From Gigaspora margarita (lineage: Eukaryota; Glomeromycota; Glomeromycetes; Diversisporales; Gigasporaceae), in the NCBI GenBank assembly GCA_009809945.1, contig WTPW01000851.1, positions 1 to 64,000 of the forward strand: 64,000 bases of DNA, read 5' to 3'. Under the pieces are notes generated by a model, which saw only the letters and a program-made list of their open reading frames with translations, searched no databases and had not been told where the DNA came from. The translations under genes were made by a program, and so were the position numbers. Positions 46,074 to 57,359 of this stretch are shown in pieces (positions within the stretch are counted from its first letter, which is position 1; each line of letters starts with the position of its first letter).

Positions 46074-47010
46074 TATAATGGACCGTAGTTATCTAGTACC
46101 TCCCACTCTGGTCCTTGTAGGTTTGGTAAGTCCATTATATTTGGCAGAATGCCATTAAAGGAAAAATGTTTTTTCAAAGTTGTTATTGTGTCTTGAATAT
46201 TTTTGTAGTTGTTTATTAGTAGTTGTACTTTGTCTTTATCTGATATGTTTTGTAAGTATGATATAATTTCTGTAGTATCTTCTGGAAGACTAGAATTTTC
46301 TTCTTCTCTATTCTTCTTTATTTGGATATCTATCCATTCTTTCAGTAGCTCATGAAAAAAGTAGAACTTCTTCAACTCTCTAGCTATCTCTGCTAAGATC
46401 TTAGAACTACTAATCAGTATAGTCAAGTTCATTTGGCTTATCTCATTTGTATTTTGTAGTAATTCCGGTTTATCTGTTGAATTAACACTTATATAACTCT
46501 TTGGTAATAGAATTGTAAATCTAAATCTATCCTGGATTTCTGCTAAAAATTCTTTCACTAGATTTTTGTTCCTAATTGGAAAATCGTAACTTAGGTGTGT
46601 CTGTACTTCCTCTAGTTTGCTAGCAATTTAACTTTTTGCTTAAAGTAATCTCTTGGTATTCTCCTAAATGTATAATGTCTTCTTAATATGTTTAAATAGT
46701 TTCTGAAATCTGTGCTATCCTTTGGGTCATATAGAAACATTTCTCTTATAGCTGAGTTCAATTCTTGTAGTATATTAGGAAGCTGCGGTTTGAATAGTAT
46801 GAGCTGAAAGTAGCTTGGTGGCTTTCTCTTAAATAAATAAAATTTAAGTAGTTTCCTTCTGTACTCCCCCAGATATTGAAGTTCAGTCATTTTTTTAATT
46901 AGAAAAAACTTCTTTAATTCATCTACAAGCTTATTTGGGTTCTCCGGCAAGTCCCTGCACAGTAAATTAGGACCCCGAAGAATATATATATAACTCAGAT
47001 CCAGGCTCAA
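46073..47010 (-). pseudogene. LINE ORF1-like segment
   Basis: Immediately upstream of ORF2 two long frames read MKEFLAEIQDRFRFTILLPK... EWEVLDNYGPL and GPNLLCRDLPENPNKLVDEL... RRIPRDYFKQKVKLLAN. They are rich in E, K and L and probably form one ORF1-like protein interrupted by a stop and a shift near 46570-46620. No RNA-binding motif is recognisable. The last codons lie against the ORF2 start. Upstream the reading is cut by an AT-rich insertion at about 46977. Confidence 0.55.
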
Positions 47011-49350
47011 AAGTTTAATATAACTTTATACACTTAATTTTATTAAAAGCTTTATACAAATTATCATATAAGTTCAAATTTTACTATAAATTATACAATT
47101 TTAAATCTGATTTTATATACTATATATTTCTATTTTGAAATAAACTACCCTTACCAAAAAATTTAACAACTTGTTTTATTCAAAAATAAGCTAACCCTGA
47201 TCGATACTATTTACTGCATAGTAAAGTCCAAATTTTACTATGCAAATTGGTTATAATCGTTTAAGTAAACTTGTTCAGAAGAGCAAACTACATATGTTTA
47301 AAATTTAATACAAATTGGTGAACTTTTTATTATTTGAGTTTTAATTTTTATGTTCATCAAAAAATTAAAATTTTTTTAAAAAATATATATAATGAATGTA
47401 AAAATTACAAGTTAAATAATAAAAAGTTCTCCAATTTGTATAAAAATTTTGGCGAATATGCATTTTTATATTATACACATATTTACTTAAGCGCATATAG
47501 TCGATTTATATAGTAAACTTTGGACTTAGTTATGTAGCGATTATTTGCAATTGCTAATAAGCTTTTTGTACAGATATTTTTTAAAAAAGATTCTCATGCA
47601 TATATTCTTGTACAAACAAGTTTGTTGTAGAAAAAAAATGAATAAATAAACAAATAAATAAAAAAATGATATACATATGTTTTCAAAAATAAGCTACCTT
47701 TTTTGAATGATTTTTGGATACAAAAAATCTGAAAATAGATTTTTGGTCAATCGCAAATAGTCATTATATAGTAAAGTTTAAATTCTACTATGTAAATCAA
47801 CTATTATCGCTTAAGTAAACTTATTCGAAAAATAAAATACATATATGCTGAATTTTTTATCTATATTGAAGCACCTTTTATTATTAAACTTTTAATGGAT
47901 ATAAGTTCAGTGTACTACTAGTAGTACAATGTACTACAAAGTGATACTTTTTAAACCCAGTTATCTATTAATTTTAAAAATTAAATATCTATTTAAATAT
48001 TATTTTAATATGCTTTAAATCTATACAAATGTATACAACTTAATATAATAACTATAAATATTTTTTAAAAATTTATATAATTTTTTTTTTAGATTAAAAA
48101 TCTTAGTTTAAACTAGTTTTATATATTGATTACTAATTATCTTATAAAATAGTTTTGCTTATAAAAAATTTTTTTATTAAATAAATTTATTTAAAATTTT
48201 AATAAAAGTTATAAAATAAGTTTGCTAATTTAAATTTCAAAATTTCTTTAAAATTGAATATATATATAAAAAATAATTTAACTTTAAAATTTTTCTAGTA
48301 AATACTATATAAATCTATTTTTAGATTTATATTTAAAATTTAGATACAATTTTTTTAAAGTTTAAAAGAATATAACTTAAAATAAACTAATTTGTTATTG
48401 AATAAATTTTTATAAACCAAATTAAAAAATAATTTTTATAATTTTAATTATAAATTTAAAAAATTTAATCAATAATTTTTTTTTTAAATAGTAGCTAAAC
48501 TTGCATAGCTCACTATGACTATTAATAAGTTGTAATAAATTTTAAAAAAGCCTACAATATAAGTAATAATATTTACAATATAATTTATAATAATTTTTTA
48601 ATTATAATTAAGTTTTTAATGTTTTTATATAATTAAACTTTTAAATTTATAAAATTTATAAATAATTTTATAATTTAGATTANCTTAAAAGTCTACTACN
48701 NGTAGTACACTAAANTTACAAAAATTNACAATTTACTAAAAAATTTTTAATTTAAAAACTTTATTAATAATATCAAAAAAATTTTGCTAAACTATTCTTT
48801 GACAATTATCAGATTTTTGTATATAATAATTATTTGAACATATATTTTTTTGGATTTTTAAAATAGTTTAACAAATGTACTACTAGTAGTACAAAAAGTA
48901 AACTCTTATCCATTAATTTTTAAATTTTATCATTGAGCGCAAAAATTAAAAGTCAAATAATAAAAAGTTCTCAAATTTTGATAAAATTTTAAAGTATGCA
49001 TATTTTGATCTTCTGAACAAGTTTACTTAAGCAACTTTAATTGATTTGAATAGTAAACTTTGGACTTTACTATGTAGCAACTATTATCGATCATGGGGTA
49101 GCTTATTTTTGGATTAAAGGCATTTTTATATTTTTGGATTTAAACAAGAAGATAGTATGTAGTTATTTTTGAAAACATATAGTATAGTATTGTTATACAA
49201 AATAAAATTCTAACTTGTTATAAAGATATCTTTGTTATACAAATAAACATCTAACTCTTCAAAAAATTATCTGTTGGTTATACAAATTTAAACATATAAC
49301 ATATTAAAAAATTATATAATAAATCTATACAAAACCGTTATATGTATTCT
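46977..49350. mobile_element. AT-rich palindromic element(s) inserted in the LINE
   Basis: GAAGAATATATATATAAC at the left and the complement of GAAGAATACATATAAC at the right mark an inverted pair, with LINE-like frames on either side. The interior holds long fold-back stretches: about 47200-47540, and a second pair around 47740-47890 and 48925-49090 sharing TATAGTAAACTTTGGACTT, AATAATAAAAAGTTCTC and AAAATAAGCTA motifs. Several ambiguous bases lie at 48684-48727. No gene is present. Confidence 0.65.
47896..48912. mobile_element. TTAA-flanked element with GTACTACTAGTAGTAC subterminal palindromes
   Basis: TTAA occurs at 47892-47895 and 48913-48916. The element begins TGGATATAAG and ends CTTATCCA. 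GTACTACTAGTAGTAC sits near both ends (about 47917 and 48879), and a third, partly ambiguous copy is near 48695. TTAA targets are typical of piggyBac and Kolobok elements. The interior is almost pure A/T and has no ORF. Confidence 0.72.
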
Positions 49351-49629
49351 TCAGAGTTCTGGTAAATCCATATATGACTCATACAATCTCTTGAACCTAT
49401 GTATCTTTCTTAATGCTCTAATAGTTAGTACTAGATGTTCCCTTTCTTTTATTGGAATCGTGTATGGTAAGACCAGTTTCAAGACTTCATCTATCTCTTC
49501 TGGTCTTTCTGGAAATTCCAATATGCTTTCATTGTGTGTCTCTGTCAGTATCGATCTCATTCTGTTAAAGCTGATCGTGTCTTTGATCTTTGCAAAATTT
49601 ATGGCATAGTAAATACTGTATAGTGCCAA
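49351..49629 (-). pseudogene. Probable N-terminal part of LINE ORF1
   Basis: The 92-residue frame reads KDTISFNRMRSILTETHNES... LPYTIPIKEREHLVLTIRAL... RLYESYMDLPEL. Style and codon use match the ORF1-like frames at 46073-47010, the strand agrees, and the AT-rich insertion 46977-49350 lies exactly between. It is cut upstream by a palindromic element starting near 49630. Linking it to the LINE is inference. Confidence 0.45.
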
Positions 49630-49890
49630 AAATAAGCTATCTCCAAAAGAAGCTACCCCCAGGTTTTCAGAAGAATTTTTAAAAATTTTTAAAGAAATTG
49701 TAAAAGTTGCTACATATAAAATTTTTATTTTACTAAGTAAATCTCAAAAGTGTGATAAAGTAAAGTTGTTCAGGACAAAGAAATATACCTAAAATAAAAA
49801 TTTCATAGCATTTGGACAACTTTTTATTAGTACGTTTTTCAATTTTTCAAAAATTTAACAATCTGAAAATAAGCTATCTATACTTGTTGG
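49630..49890. repeat. Imperfect fold-back with AAAATAAGCTAT ends
   Basis: CCAAAAATAAGCTATCTCC at about 49626 and CTGAAAATAAGCTATCTATAC at about 49862 bracket AT-rich sequence with mirrored AAATTTTTAAAAATT stretches. The same AAAATAAGCTA motif bounds the fold-backs within 46977-49350. Confidence 0.5.
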
Positions 49891-49979
49891 CAAAACCTAT
49901 GGGATTTGGGATTGGGCTATGGACAAACCTAGACAAATAGGTTTGTCCACCTATATTTAAAAATCCCATGTGGCAAAAC

Positions 49980-50175
49980 TGGACAAATTCCAATTCCAAA
50001 TCCAAATCCCAAACCTATCCCAAATCCCAAACCTATCCCAAATCCCAATTCCAAATCCCAAATCCCAAACCTATCCCAAATCCCAATTCCAAATGCCAAA
50101 TGCCAAATCCCAATCCCAATCCCAAATCCCAAATCCCAATCCCAAATCCCAATTTCAAATTCCAATTCCAAATCC
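49980..50175 (+). repeat. CCCAAATCCCAA minisatellite
   Basis: Variants of TCCCAAA, TTCCAAA and CCTATCCCAAA alternate for about 190 bases. All overlapping open frames here (repeating PNPKSQ or GIGIW) are artefacts of the repeat. Confidence 0.92.
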
Positions 50176-50199
50176 CAAATTTAAAATTTAAAATTTAAA

Positions 50200-50920
50200 A
50201 TTCTAATTTAAATTCTAATTACAAACTACATCATGAAATATTTTAAGTAGCTATATATCGATATATAACGCATAATCATTTTATATCGATTAAAATTAAA
50301 CATTATATATTGATTAACGTATTATAAATCGATATATATCAAAAGTCGATTAATAACGAAAATTGGTAAGTGATCAATATAGATCAAATTATCGATTATA
50401 ATTGAACTAATCAAAATCGTTATATATCAATCATTACATTATTAATCGATAATTAGCAATAATCGATAATTAGCAACTTTAATTTGCATAGATGCTTTAA
50501 AATATTAGATATACGCTTTTATTAGAACATAAAACTGTTCATTAAATATTCATTTGTTTTTTCAAATCTTGCAACTATATGTACAGTTCTATCTATACTA
50601 TCTATAGGTATACAACAGTATTGTTTAATTAATTTTAGTTTAGAACATCACCATAATTCACCAACTTCGTCATACCAATAAACAAGAGCGAGTTCTAACG
50701 GATCTTTGTCTTTCGCTTGGTAAAACTTGAGTATCAACAGAATCTTATAAATGATATTTTTTATATGCATTAGTATATATTACTCATGAAGTTAGAGAAT
50801 ATTTTCTAACTTCGTCACTTATAGACATTATTATCATTATTGTTATTTATTGTTAAAAAGCGTTAAAATATGTGTATAAATCAATTAAAATGAAACCAAT
50901 ACTTACTAAGCCATACCAAT
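50200..50920. other. ATCGAT-rich AT sequence, possible transposon subterminal region
   Basis: From 50250 to 50480 the motifs TATCGAT, ATCGATTA and CGATTAAT recur more than ten times. The 57150-57355 repeat on the far side of the Plavaka/accessory pair has similar motifs. No gene. Confidence 0.45.
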
Positions 50921-50924
50921 TTAA

Positions 50925-53920
50925 TTAATTTTCTTGATCATCAGGTGCACTTACTGCAACGTTAGAAAACATTGGTTTCCCATGAAAATTTGATATAGCA
51001 CAAATTATATTAGTACTTTCTAAAGATGCAGAAGAAAATATTTCTATACGATTATCTTTGTCAAGGGACATAGTTGATTCCACTTCGAAAAAATCATCAA
51101 GGCCAGTTAGTAGGTTTTGAAAGCCTTTGGCTTGTAATGGGTTCAAATTATTTCTATTTTTCTGAAGGAAATCTTCCAGTTCTTCAGACCTTAACATCAA
51201 AGTCCATAAAAGTTTTCCAAACCCTTTCGTTGGGTGATATTTTTTAGAGACTTCTTTTTGGTTGAGTTTTTTCTGTTTAATCTAATAATAATTGATTATT
51301 AGCGAGACTTAGGGATTATCTACTAAGCAATGTTGGCATTGGACATATGTCCAATACCAATGCTAATTTACTATATTTAAAATGTACTGCATTCAATATT
51401 TGTTTCATATAGTCTTTCTTGTTCGACATTCGATAAGGTATTTTCACATAGTCCTTATGAAGTGTTTCATAAGTTTCAGTGGTCATACTATTTATTGACC
51501 CATACTTTCTAATTGCAGGTACTACGTGATAGCACCAAGAATGAAGCTTTGGCAATAGTAGCCCACTTGGTGAATATTNAGAAAATATTTTAACGAATTC
51601 TTTGGCCCAATCCACAATTAATTTCTATAAATTAATCGTTAATAATTGAACGTTTGTAAAAAGCTATGTATTTGGAATTTTTGCTAACAAAATCACCCTT
51701 CNGGACTATGAATTACATAGTCCCAAAGGGTGATTTTGTTAGCAAAAATCTTATTTGTTTTATACCTGTAATTGATTTAAAGAATCGTCAGTAAACGATT
51801 CTTCTCGTGATGCAATATACATCTGAAGAAATTTGTAATGTACGCGACATAACCGTTCATTACTAATTCCTGGCTTCCTATAATTTTTATATAGGTTGTC
51901 CAGCATGAAAATTATTACTTTCATTAAATTTCTTAATTCATCTGCTATCATGCGTGTTATTTCAGATATATTTTTCAATATTTTGAGACTTTATGCCTAG
52001 GAATCAGCGTTAATCGTTGCTCAAAGATTTGCATCACTTGTCTTTCACACTGGTTGTTTAGAAGTTCTTTAGTATAGTCTAGTATATACTTAAAGAGACC
52101 AAGATCTAAGGTATGCATTCGATTAGGGATGATAGCCTTGTATATATTAAAGTTTCTAAAAACAAAAAAAAGCATTTACTTATAAATAATAATAATAATA
52201 ATAATAATGCATTTATTAGTTTACTTATGCTAATAAACCCTAATTAACTTTAATTTATACCTTATTTCCCAAAATGCATTTGGTTCAGGATGAATTGAAT
52301 AATAATTTCCTTTACTATCCTCTATTATTTTTTTCATATAATTAGGTGTTCTTGACGATATATTAGTCAAGTTAATATTTTTCAAGTTATTCCTTAATAC
52401 TAAACATAAATAACAAGGACTTCTTGATGCAGATGACTGGTAAATGTTAGCCATCTTACTGGACTCAAGCAAATCAGCCAGTAACATTGAAATTTGTGGG
52501 ACAAATGGTATTAAGTTACCACGAATGACGAAATTAAGCTCCGGACCATCAGCAATGTGCTTGAGTAAAATCCTTAAACATTCATGAAAGGCTTTTCTTC
52601 GTAATTTTCAAAACTCTTTAGAATTCTTTTTTGTGGAATCTTTAGCCTTTAAGATAGGTAGGTACCTGATTAAAGTTTTAGATTCTGGCTTGTTTCACTG
52701 GGAGTTGGGAATGTTATCTAGAGTTTGAAACTGGTTTTATTTGATTAAAACCGATTTTATAATATGAAAAATAAAACTGATTCTAAACACTAATATTACC
52801 TAAGGATAAAAATATGGGTGTCCGGAAGATTTTCCCATATGTTCTAGGGTCGTTGCATTAGAATAAAGGATTATCGATAGTAATCGTTGCCCAAGAAATA
52901 ATAACGATTCTTCTCGTTCCTACCAGAGGCAATTATATTGCTTTTCAAAGATATGGCATTCTACGTTATTTCTTATCTTCTTTTTATTTACAAATTTAAG
53001 AACTAATTGCTGATTTATACTATTGATCATTAATAAAGACTTTATTGTCTTTATTAATGATCGATAGTAAAATGTGTACTTAATGCCTTGAAACATTATA
53101 ATAGGAATTTCTTTGAACATCATGTAAGGGACTGTTGAATTATCCAGAAATTTCTTTCCAAACTTTGTTGTTAGAGGGAGAGGTGAAACATCTAGATTTG
53201 AATGCTTATTGAAAAATTTTATAAAAGCATCACCAACTGAATTAGACAGTTGATGTTTACTGATAATTTCCATAAATTCATGATATGCATCATTGGGCCA
53301 ATCAACTTCATGTGGATATAGAAGGTTATGAATTGCATCATCAGGTGAAGCACCTTTGTAGTCTTCTGGATCAATTTCGATAGGTATAAAAGAAGACTCA
53401 GAATCTGCTAAAAGATGCTCTGTTTCCATATCGAAAATATCAGAATAAGGTGATGCTGATACGTCTTTGTTCTAATATACAATTATTATATAACGTTTTA
53501 TATTTTATTCATACAATTATTATATAGCGTTTTATAACTTATAATAGCATTTATAACACAACTAACTTCATATGTCATTGAATTTTATCATAGTTATTTT
53601 CTGTTTGCATAGAAGAATCTAACCCAGAATCTAACATAACTTCGTTCTTATTTAAGTATAATCATTAATTATTGTTTTAAAACTTTATTAACAAATTATT
53701 ACTAATTTACCCTATATATTATAGAAGATTCATCTGTATAAGAATCATAACTAGAACTATAATCTGGAAGATTATAAATGCTAGTATCCACTTGCTCATC
53801 AGAATCAGTTTGACTTGTCTTGTCATTAATATAAGGATGACTTTGAGAAATGTGTCGAGATAATGAATTAGATTTTGAAAAATCACAAGGACAATAAGAA
53901 CATTGCTAACGCATTTTGAA
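50925..53920 (-). pseudogene. Plavaka-type (CACTA-like) transposase with C2H2 finger
   Basis: A cut-and-paste transposase of the fungal Plavaka/KDZ group. The N-terminal C2H2 finger reads CSYCPCDFSKSNSLSRHISQ then SH (about 53850-53915). Then follow the acidic ESSFIPIEIDPEDYKGA, NLLYPHEVDWPNDAYHEF and IPIIMFQGIKYTFYYRSLI (about 52920-53429). Next come RSPCYLCLVLRNN and FWEIRY (52230-52487), MHTLDLGLFKYILDY (the family's H..DLGLF motif, about 52110), then LLLPKLHSWCYHVVPAIRKY and TTETYETLHKDYVKIPYRMS (51316-51615), a signature of this group. The C-terminal piece is 50925-51200. Some gaps between pieces are probably introns; others, including about 52540-52900, look disrupted, and small stem-loops sit at 51676-51750 and 53022-53069. 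Probably inactive. Confidence 0.82.
51676..51750. repeat. Small hairpin between Plavaka exons
   Basis: TTTTTGCTAACAAAATCACC and its complement flank a short GGACTATGAATTACATAGTCC centre. One ambiguous base lies at 51702 inside the stem. It may be a tiny MITE in an intron. Confidence 0.8.
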
Positions 53921-54290
53921 AAAAAATAGAGAAACGGAAAAGTAGAGAAAAAATGAAGAGAAAAAAAGTAAAGAAGTGAAAGAAAATAGAAAAAATAGGG
54001 AAAAGAAAGCAAATAAGAGAAAGAGAAGAAAAGCGAATAAGAATAGTTAAAAGGTGAAAAAACGAAAGAAACGAAAATACAAAAGCAAAAAAAATGAAAT
54101 AAATGAAAGAAAATAAAGAAAAAAGCAAATGAGAGAATGAGAAAAAGAAATAAAAGCGAATTGAATGAATAAAATGAAGAGGACAGAGAGATGCAAAAGA
54201 TGAAAGATGAATCTGAAAATAAGCGATATTAAGCGAAATCAAGCGAAGGAAAAAGAGATAAAATGAGAAAATAAAAGGGTGCTAGGACAC
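53920..54290 (-). repeat. Purine-rich low-complexity tract
   Basis: Almost pure A/G on the plus strand with AAGAGAAAAA, GAAAGAAAAT and AAGCGAAT variants. The long minus-strand open frames rich in F, S and L are artefacts of composition. The tract lies directly upstream of the Plavaka finger exon. Confidence 0.8.
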
Positions 54291-54600
54291 TGGAACCTAG
54301 ACTGAATTCTGTTCCTCAGATTTAAAAGAGAAGGGTGAATGACAAATAATAAAATGAAAAAAAAATATTGAATTAAAGCGATTATCAATTATAAAGTATC
54401 AAAAAAAGAAAGTTCGTAAGAATGTCTAAAGAATAATATTCAGAGAATTTGCTTTGTATCTGTTTGTATCTATTTATATCGATTTAAATCAATTTAACTT
54501 TATTTTTTAAACGAATTTCATGTGTAAGAAAACATTGTAAACAACTAGCGTTATATTATGCATAACCTAACATGTGCAACATTAAATGAGAGCCGCCAAA

Positions 54601-54731
54601 GAAAAACCCGAGCCATTAGGCTTTCAATTATCTTTTGTAACGGACATAATCGATTCAATTTATTACCTAATAAATTAAATCGATTATGTCTGTTACAAAA
54701 TATAATTGAAAGCCTGATGATTCAGGTTTTC
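54601..54731. mobile_element. 131-bp hairpin MITE
   Basis: GGCTTTCAATTATCTTTTGT, continuing through GGACATAATCGATT, is mirrored after a short centre at about 54664; the outer ends GAAAAACC and GGTTTTC also pair. The open frame 54558-54755 simply reads through it. Confidence 0.82.
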
Positions 54732-54734
54732 TCA

Positions 54735-55110
54735 TTAAACTCAGCCACACAATAAATCTCATTGCAAGTATAATAATAAAACAACAAATAAGTATCTTTC
54801 AAATTTTTTTTCTTTAGTTATGTTTTCATCATTCAAAATTTTTTCGATCAGTATGTTTTTCATCATTACGTTTCATTATTTTTTATTTTTTTTCCTGCTT
54901 ACAATGAGATAAGTATACAAATAAAATAAGTATCTTTTCTTTCCTTCTGGTACATTTTTCATCATTAAGTTTTAATTTTTTTTTTCCCTGCTTACGAAAG
55001 CCTTTACAATTATTTAAATACAACGAATTTCTAGCGTTTGAAGGTAAAGACATTTTTGAAATACTTTTTTGTAATTTTGGAACAATAAAAAACACAAAAA
55101 ACTTACCTTC
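54735..55110. other. Spacer between divergent Plavaka and plus-strand gene
   Basis: AT-rich. A minus-strand frame (54883-55113) contains SKMSLPSNARNSLYLNNCKG but has no recognised domain. The region may hold the promoter of the plus-strand gene. Confidence 0.35.
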
Positions 55111-55114
55111 CACT

Positions 55115-56995
55115 ACTTCTAATACACCACATAATAACGAACTACCTCAAACTGTTTGCTCTCAATCAGTTTCTAACTCTAAACAACCATCTATAAATGT
55201 TTGTTCTCAATTGGTTTCTTATGATGCCTCTGATCCCCAACAAACATCTCATACTTTTCATTTTCAACTATCTCAATCGGTTTCTAATACACTATATAAT
55301 TCTGATTATCCTCAACAAACATCTACTAATACTAACCCTCAAAAACAACCTTATAATACTTATTGTGATAATTATGATTCATCATCGGAAAGTATTTTAA
55401 GCGTACAAAGCATTTTCTTCAAAATGAGTGAAGAAGTCACCAACAACAAACATCTCAACAACACTCTCGCCAATCCTCTCATCAACAATCTCATCAACAA
55501 TCTCGTCAACCTTCTCGTTAACCTTCTCAAGCACTCCTACCTTCTCGCTATGAATCCCAGGATAATGATAGAAATCGTTCCTCACCGCAGTGTTCACCTG
55601 ATCCAGAACATCGAGGAAGATCCCATGAAAGATCAACCAATCAAGAAAGATCACATGAAAGATCAACCAATTAAGATGCACCACGTACTGGTAAAATTTC
55701 AATACATGATATATAAGGCTTTTGTTTTTTTTTCGAATAGATATTTTTTTTTTTTTTTATTAATGAGAAACTTCTTTTTTTTTTTTTTATATAAAAAAAA
55801 AATAAGACCGTCACTACTACTGCTACCGCCAAGAGTTTGGAAGGCTCTATACCCAAAATCAGCAGCTGAACCTATTACTCAAACAGCTCAACAAAGATGT
55901 TCGAGAAATAAAAACCAAACTAAAAAGAAAAAGAGACGAGCAAAAGAATGAACTCTCCCCTCAAGTAATGGACGTAAGTGAATTTCTTTCAAAATTTTTT
56001 TTTTTATATTGAATATATTCGTTGTAAATGTTTTTTGTTTTTTTATTTTTAAAAGGGATATATACTAATGTTGTAAAACATTTATTTCTGTACCATGTTT
56101 ACCTGAACCAGTCCTGAAGGAGGCATTGAAGAGTTGCCTTGAGGAGAAACTTCCTGATTTTATGCAAAGTATGAGTTCGAATCAGTTTATGAACTGTTTT
56201 TACGGTGAATGGTGTAGTGCAGTATGTTATTAATCGATAATATATATTTTTTTAATCTTGTTATTTTATTGATCACTAACGATAACAATTAATATCATTG
56301 TCATCTTTTTATTATGATATTATTAATTACTATTTTAATCATTCTAACTTAATAAATTTGTGATAATAGCTCCTCCAAAAAATAAAGAATAATCAAGGTG
56401 CAGTGTTGCAGAGTGTTAGGTCGGCGATGTGGAAAGTTTTTGGCTCGGAACGGTTGCCCTCCTTGAAAAGCAATGCCAAGGCCTCCATAATTGTAAAATA
56501 GAAAAAAAATCCAAAAATAGGCGAGTATCATTGCTTATAGTTTAAAACAAACAGTGAAAATATGTCCTGGATCTCTGCAATAGCAAGGGCTGCATTTTCA
56601 GAAAGTACGGTTCCCACCCTAACAAGTGAACATTGTGCTTTTTCACTTGCGGTATGCGACATATTTTTAAATCCGAAATCCAAGAGTATTATATATGACG
56701 AGAAAAATATGAAACATCGTATAGAGAAGTATCTTGTATATATTTGCCATTTTCTTTATTTCTTTATCGTATGATATTTTAAACAATACTAATGTTTTAA
56801 TAAATATAGAATGATTTTAATAACAGTAGTCCATCGTATAATTCATCTGAAACAATTATGAATAATGAATCAGAGGTTCAGCACCCTTCTGATTCACGGC
56901 AAAATACTCCTGAATTAGAATCTAGGGTATCTTCTCAGGGTCTTTCGCAGGAAGAATTGGATGATTTGTTTGGACTTGATAATTTTGATGATTAG
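55115..56995 (+). pseudogene. Spliced gene for Q/S/R-rich coiled-coil protein with acidic tail
   Basis: I do not recognise the family. An N-terminal disordered region is rich in S, Q, N and T (PQTVCSQSVSNSKQPSINV, then DSSSES), followed by SQQHSRQSSHQQSHQQSRQP and SPDPEHRGRSHERSTNQERS. A donor at 55691 and acceptor before 55807 join this in frame to RQEFGRLYTQNQQLNLLLKQ, LNKDVREIKTKLKRKRDEQK (coiled coil), with the next donor at 55974. Later exons are roughly 56090-56221 (LPEPVLKEALKSCLEEKLPD), 56370-56492 (GAVLQSVRSAMWKVFGSERL), 56541-56735 (SAIARAAFSESTVPTLTSEH) and 56810-56995 (QGLSQEELDDLFGLDNFDD, stop). Two CAA codons in the repetitive N-terminal exon have become TAA, and a frame change lies near 55400-55450. 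The start and one acceptor are unresolved. It is transcribed away from the Plavaka transposase and could be its accessory gene. Confidence 0.6.
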
Positions 56996-57149
56996 TTTAG
57001 TTTTAATTAGTCATATTTGTTGTATGTAATTTAGCGATATGTATTTCTTTTAATCAATAAAATTCAAATTGCATTTGTCTGCAGTATAAAAAGCAATATT
57101 TGATATTAATATTAATTTACTAAATATATAATAAATATAAAGTATAATA

Positions 57150-57355
57150 GTATTGATATTGGTACAATTAGAAAAAATTGATTAGAATCATTATTCGTTA
57201 TTAAACAATACTAATTGTAATTTTTTAATTTGATATCTATCGATTATTACCGATTACTATCTTAATCAATAGTTCTCGTTATAGGGGATTTAAATCGATT
57301 ACTATCCAATAACCAATAAAAATTGATAGTAATCCCTGTGCAAATTTTGGTAATG
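57150..57355 (+). repeat. Dispersed repeat, second copy of the 1526-1705 type
   Basis: TATCGATTATTACCGATTAC, AATCAATAGTTCTCGTTATA and AGTAATCCCTGTGCAAATTT occur in the same order and orientation as at 1526-1705. It may mark an end of the 50-57 kb element. Confidence 0.7.
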
Positions 57356-57359
57356 TATA

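Noticed and set aside
44401-46158. Plus-strand open frames over the LINE
   Set aside because: They are shadows of the minus-strand LINE ORF2, which has endonuclease and reverse transcriptase motifs.
49929-50198. Overlapping open frames with PNPKSQ or GIGIW repeats
   Set aside because: They come from the CCCAAATCCCAA minisatellite on both strands.
53883-54242. Long minus-strand open frames rich in F, S and L
   Set aside because: They are translations of a purine-rich tract; composition alone explains them.
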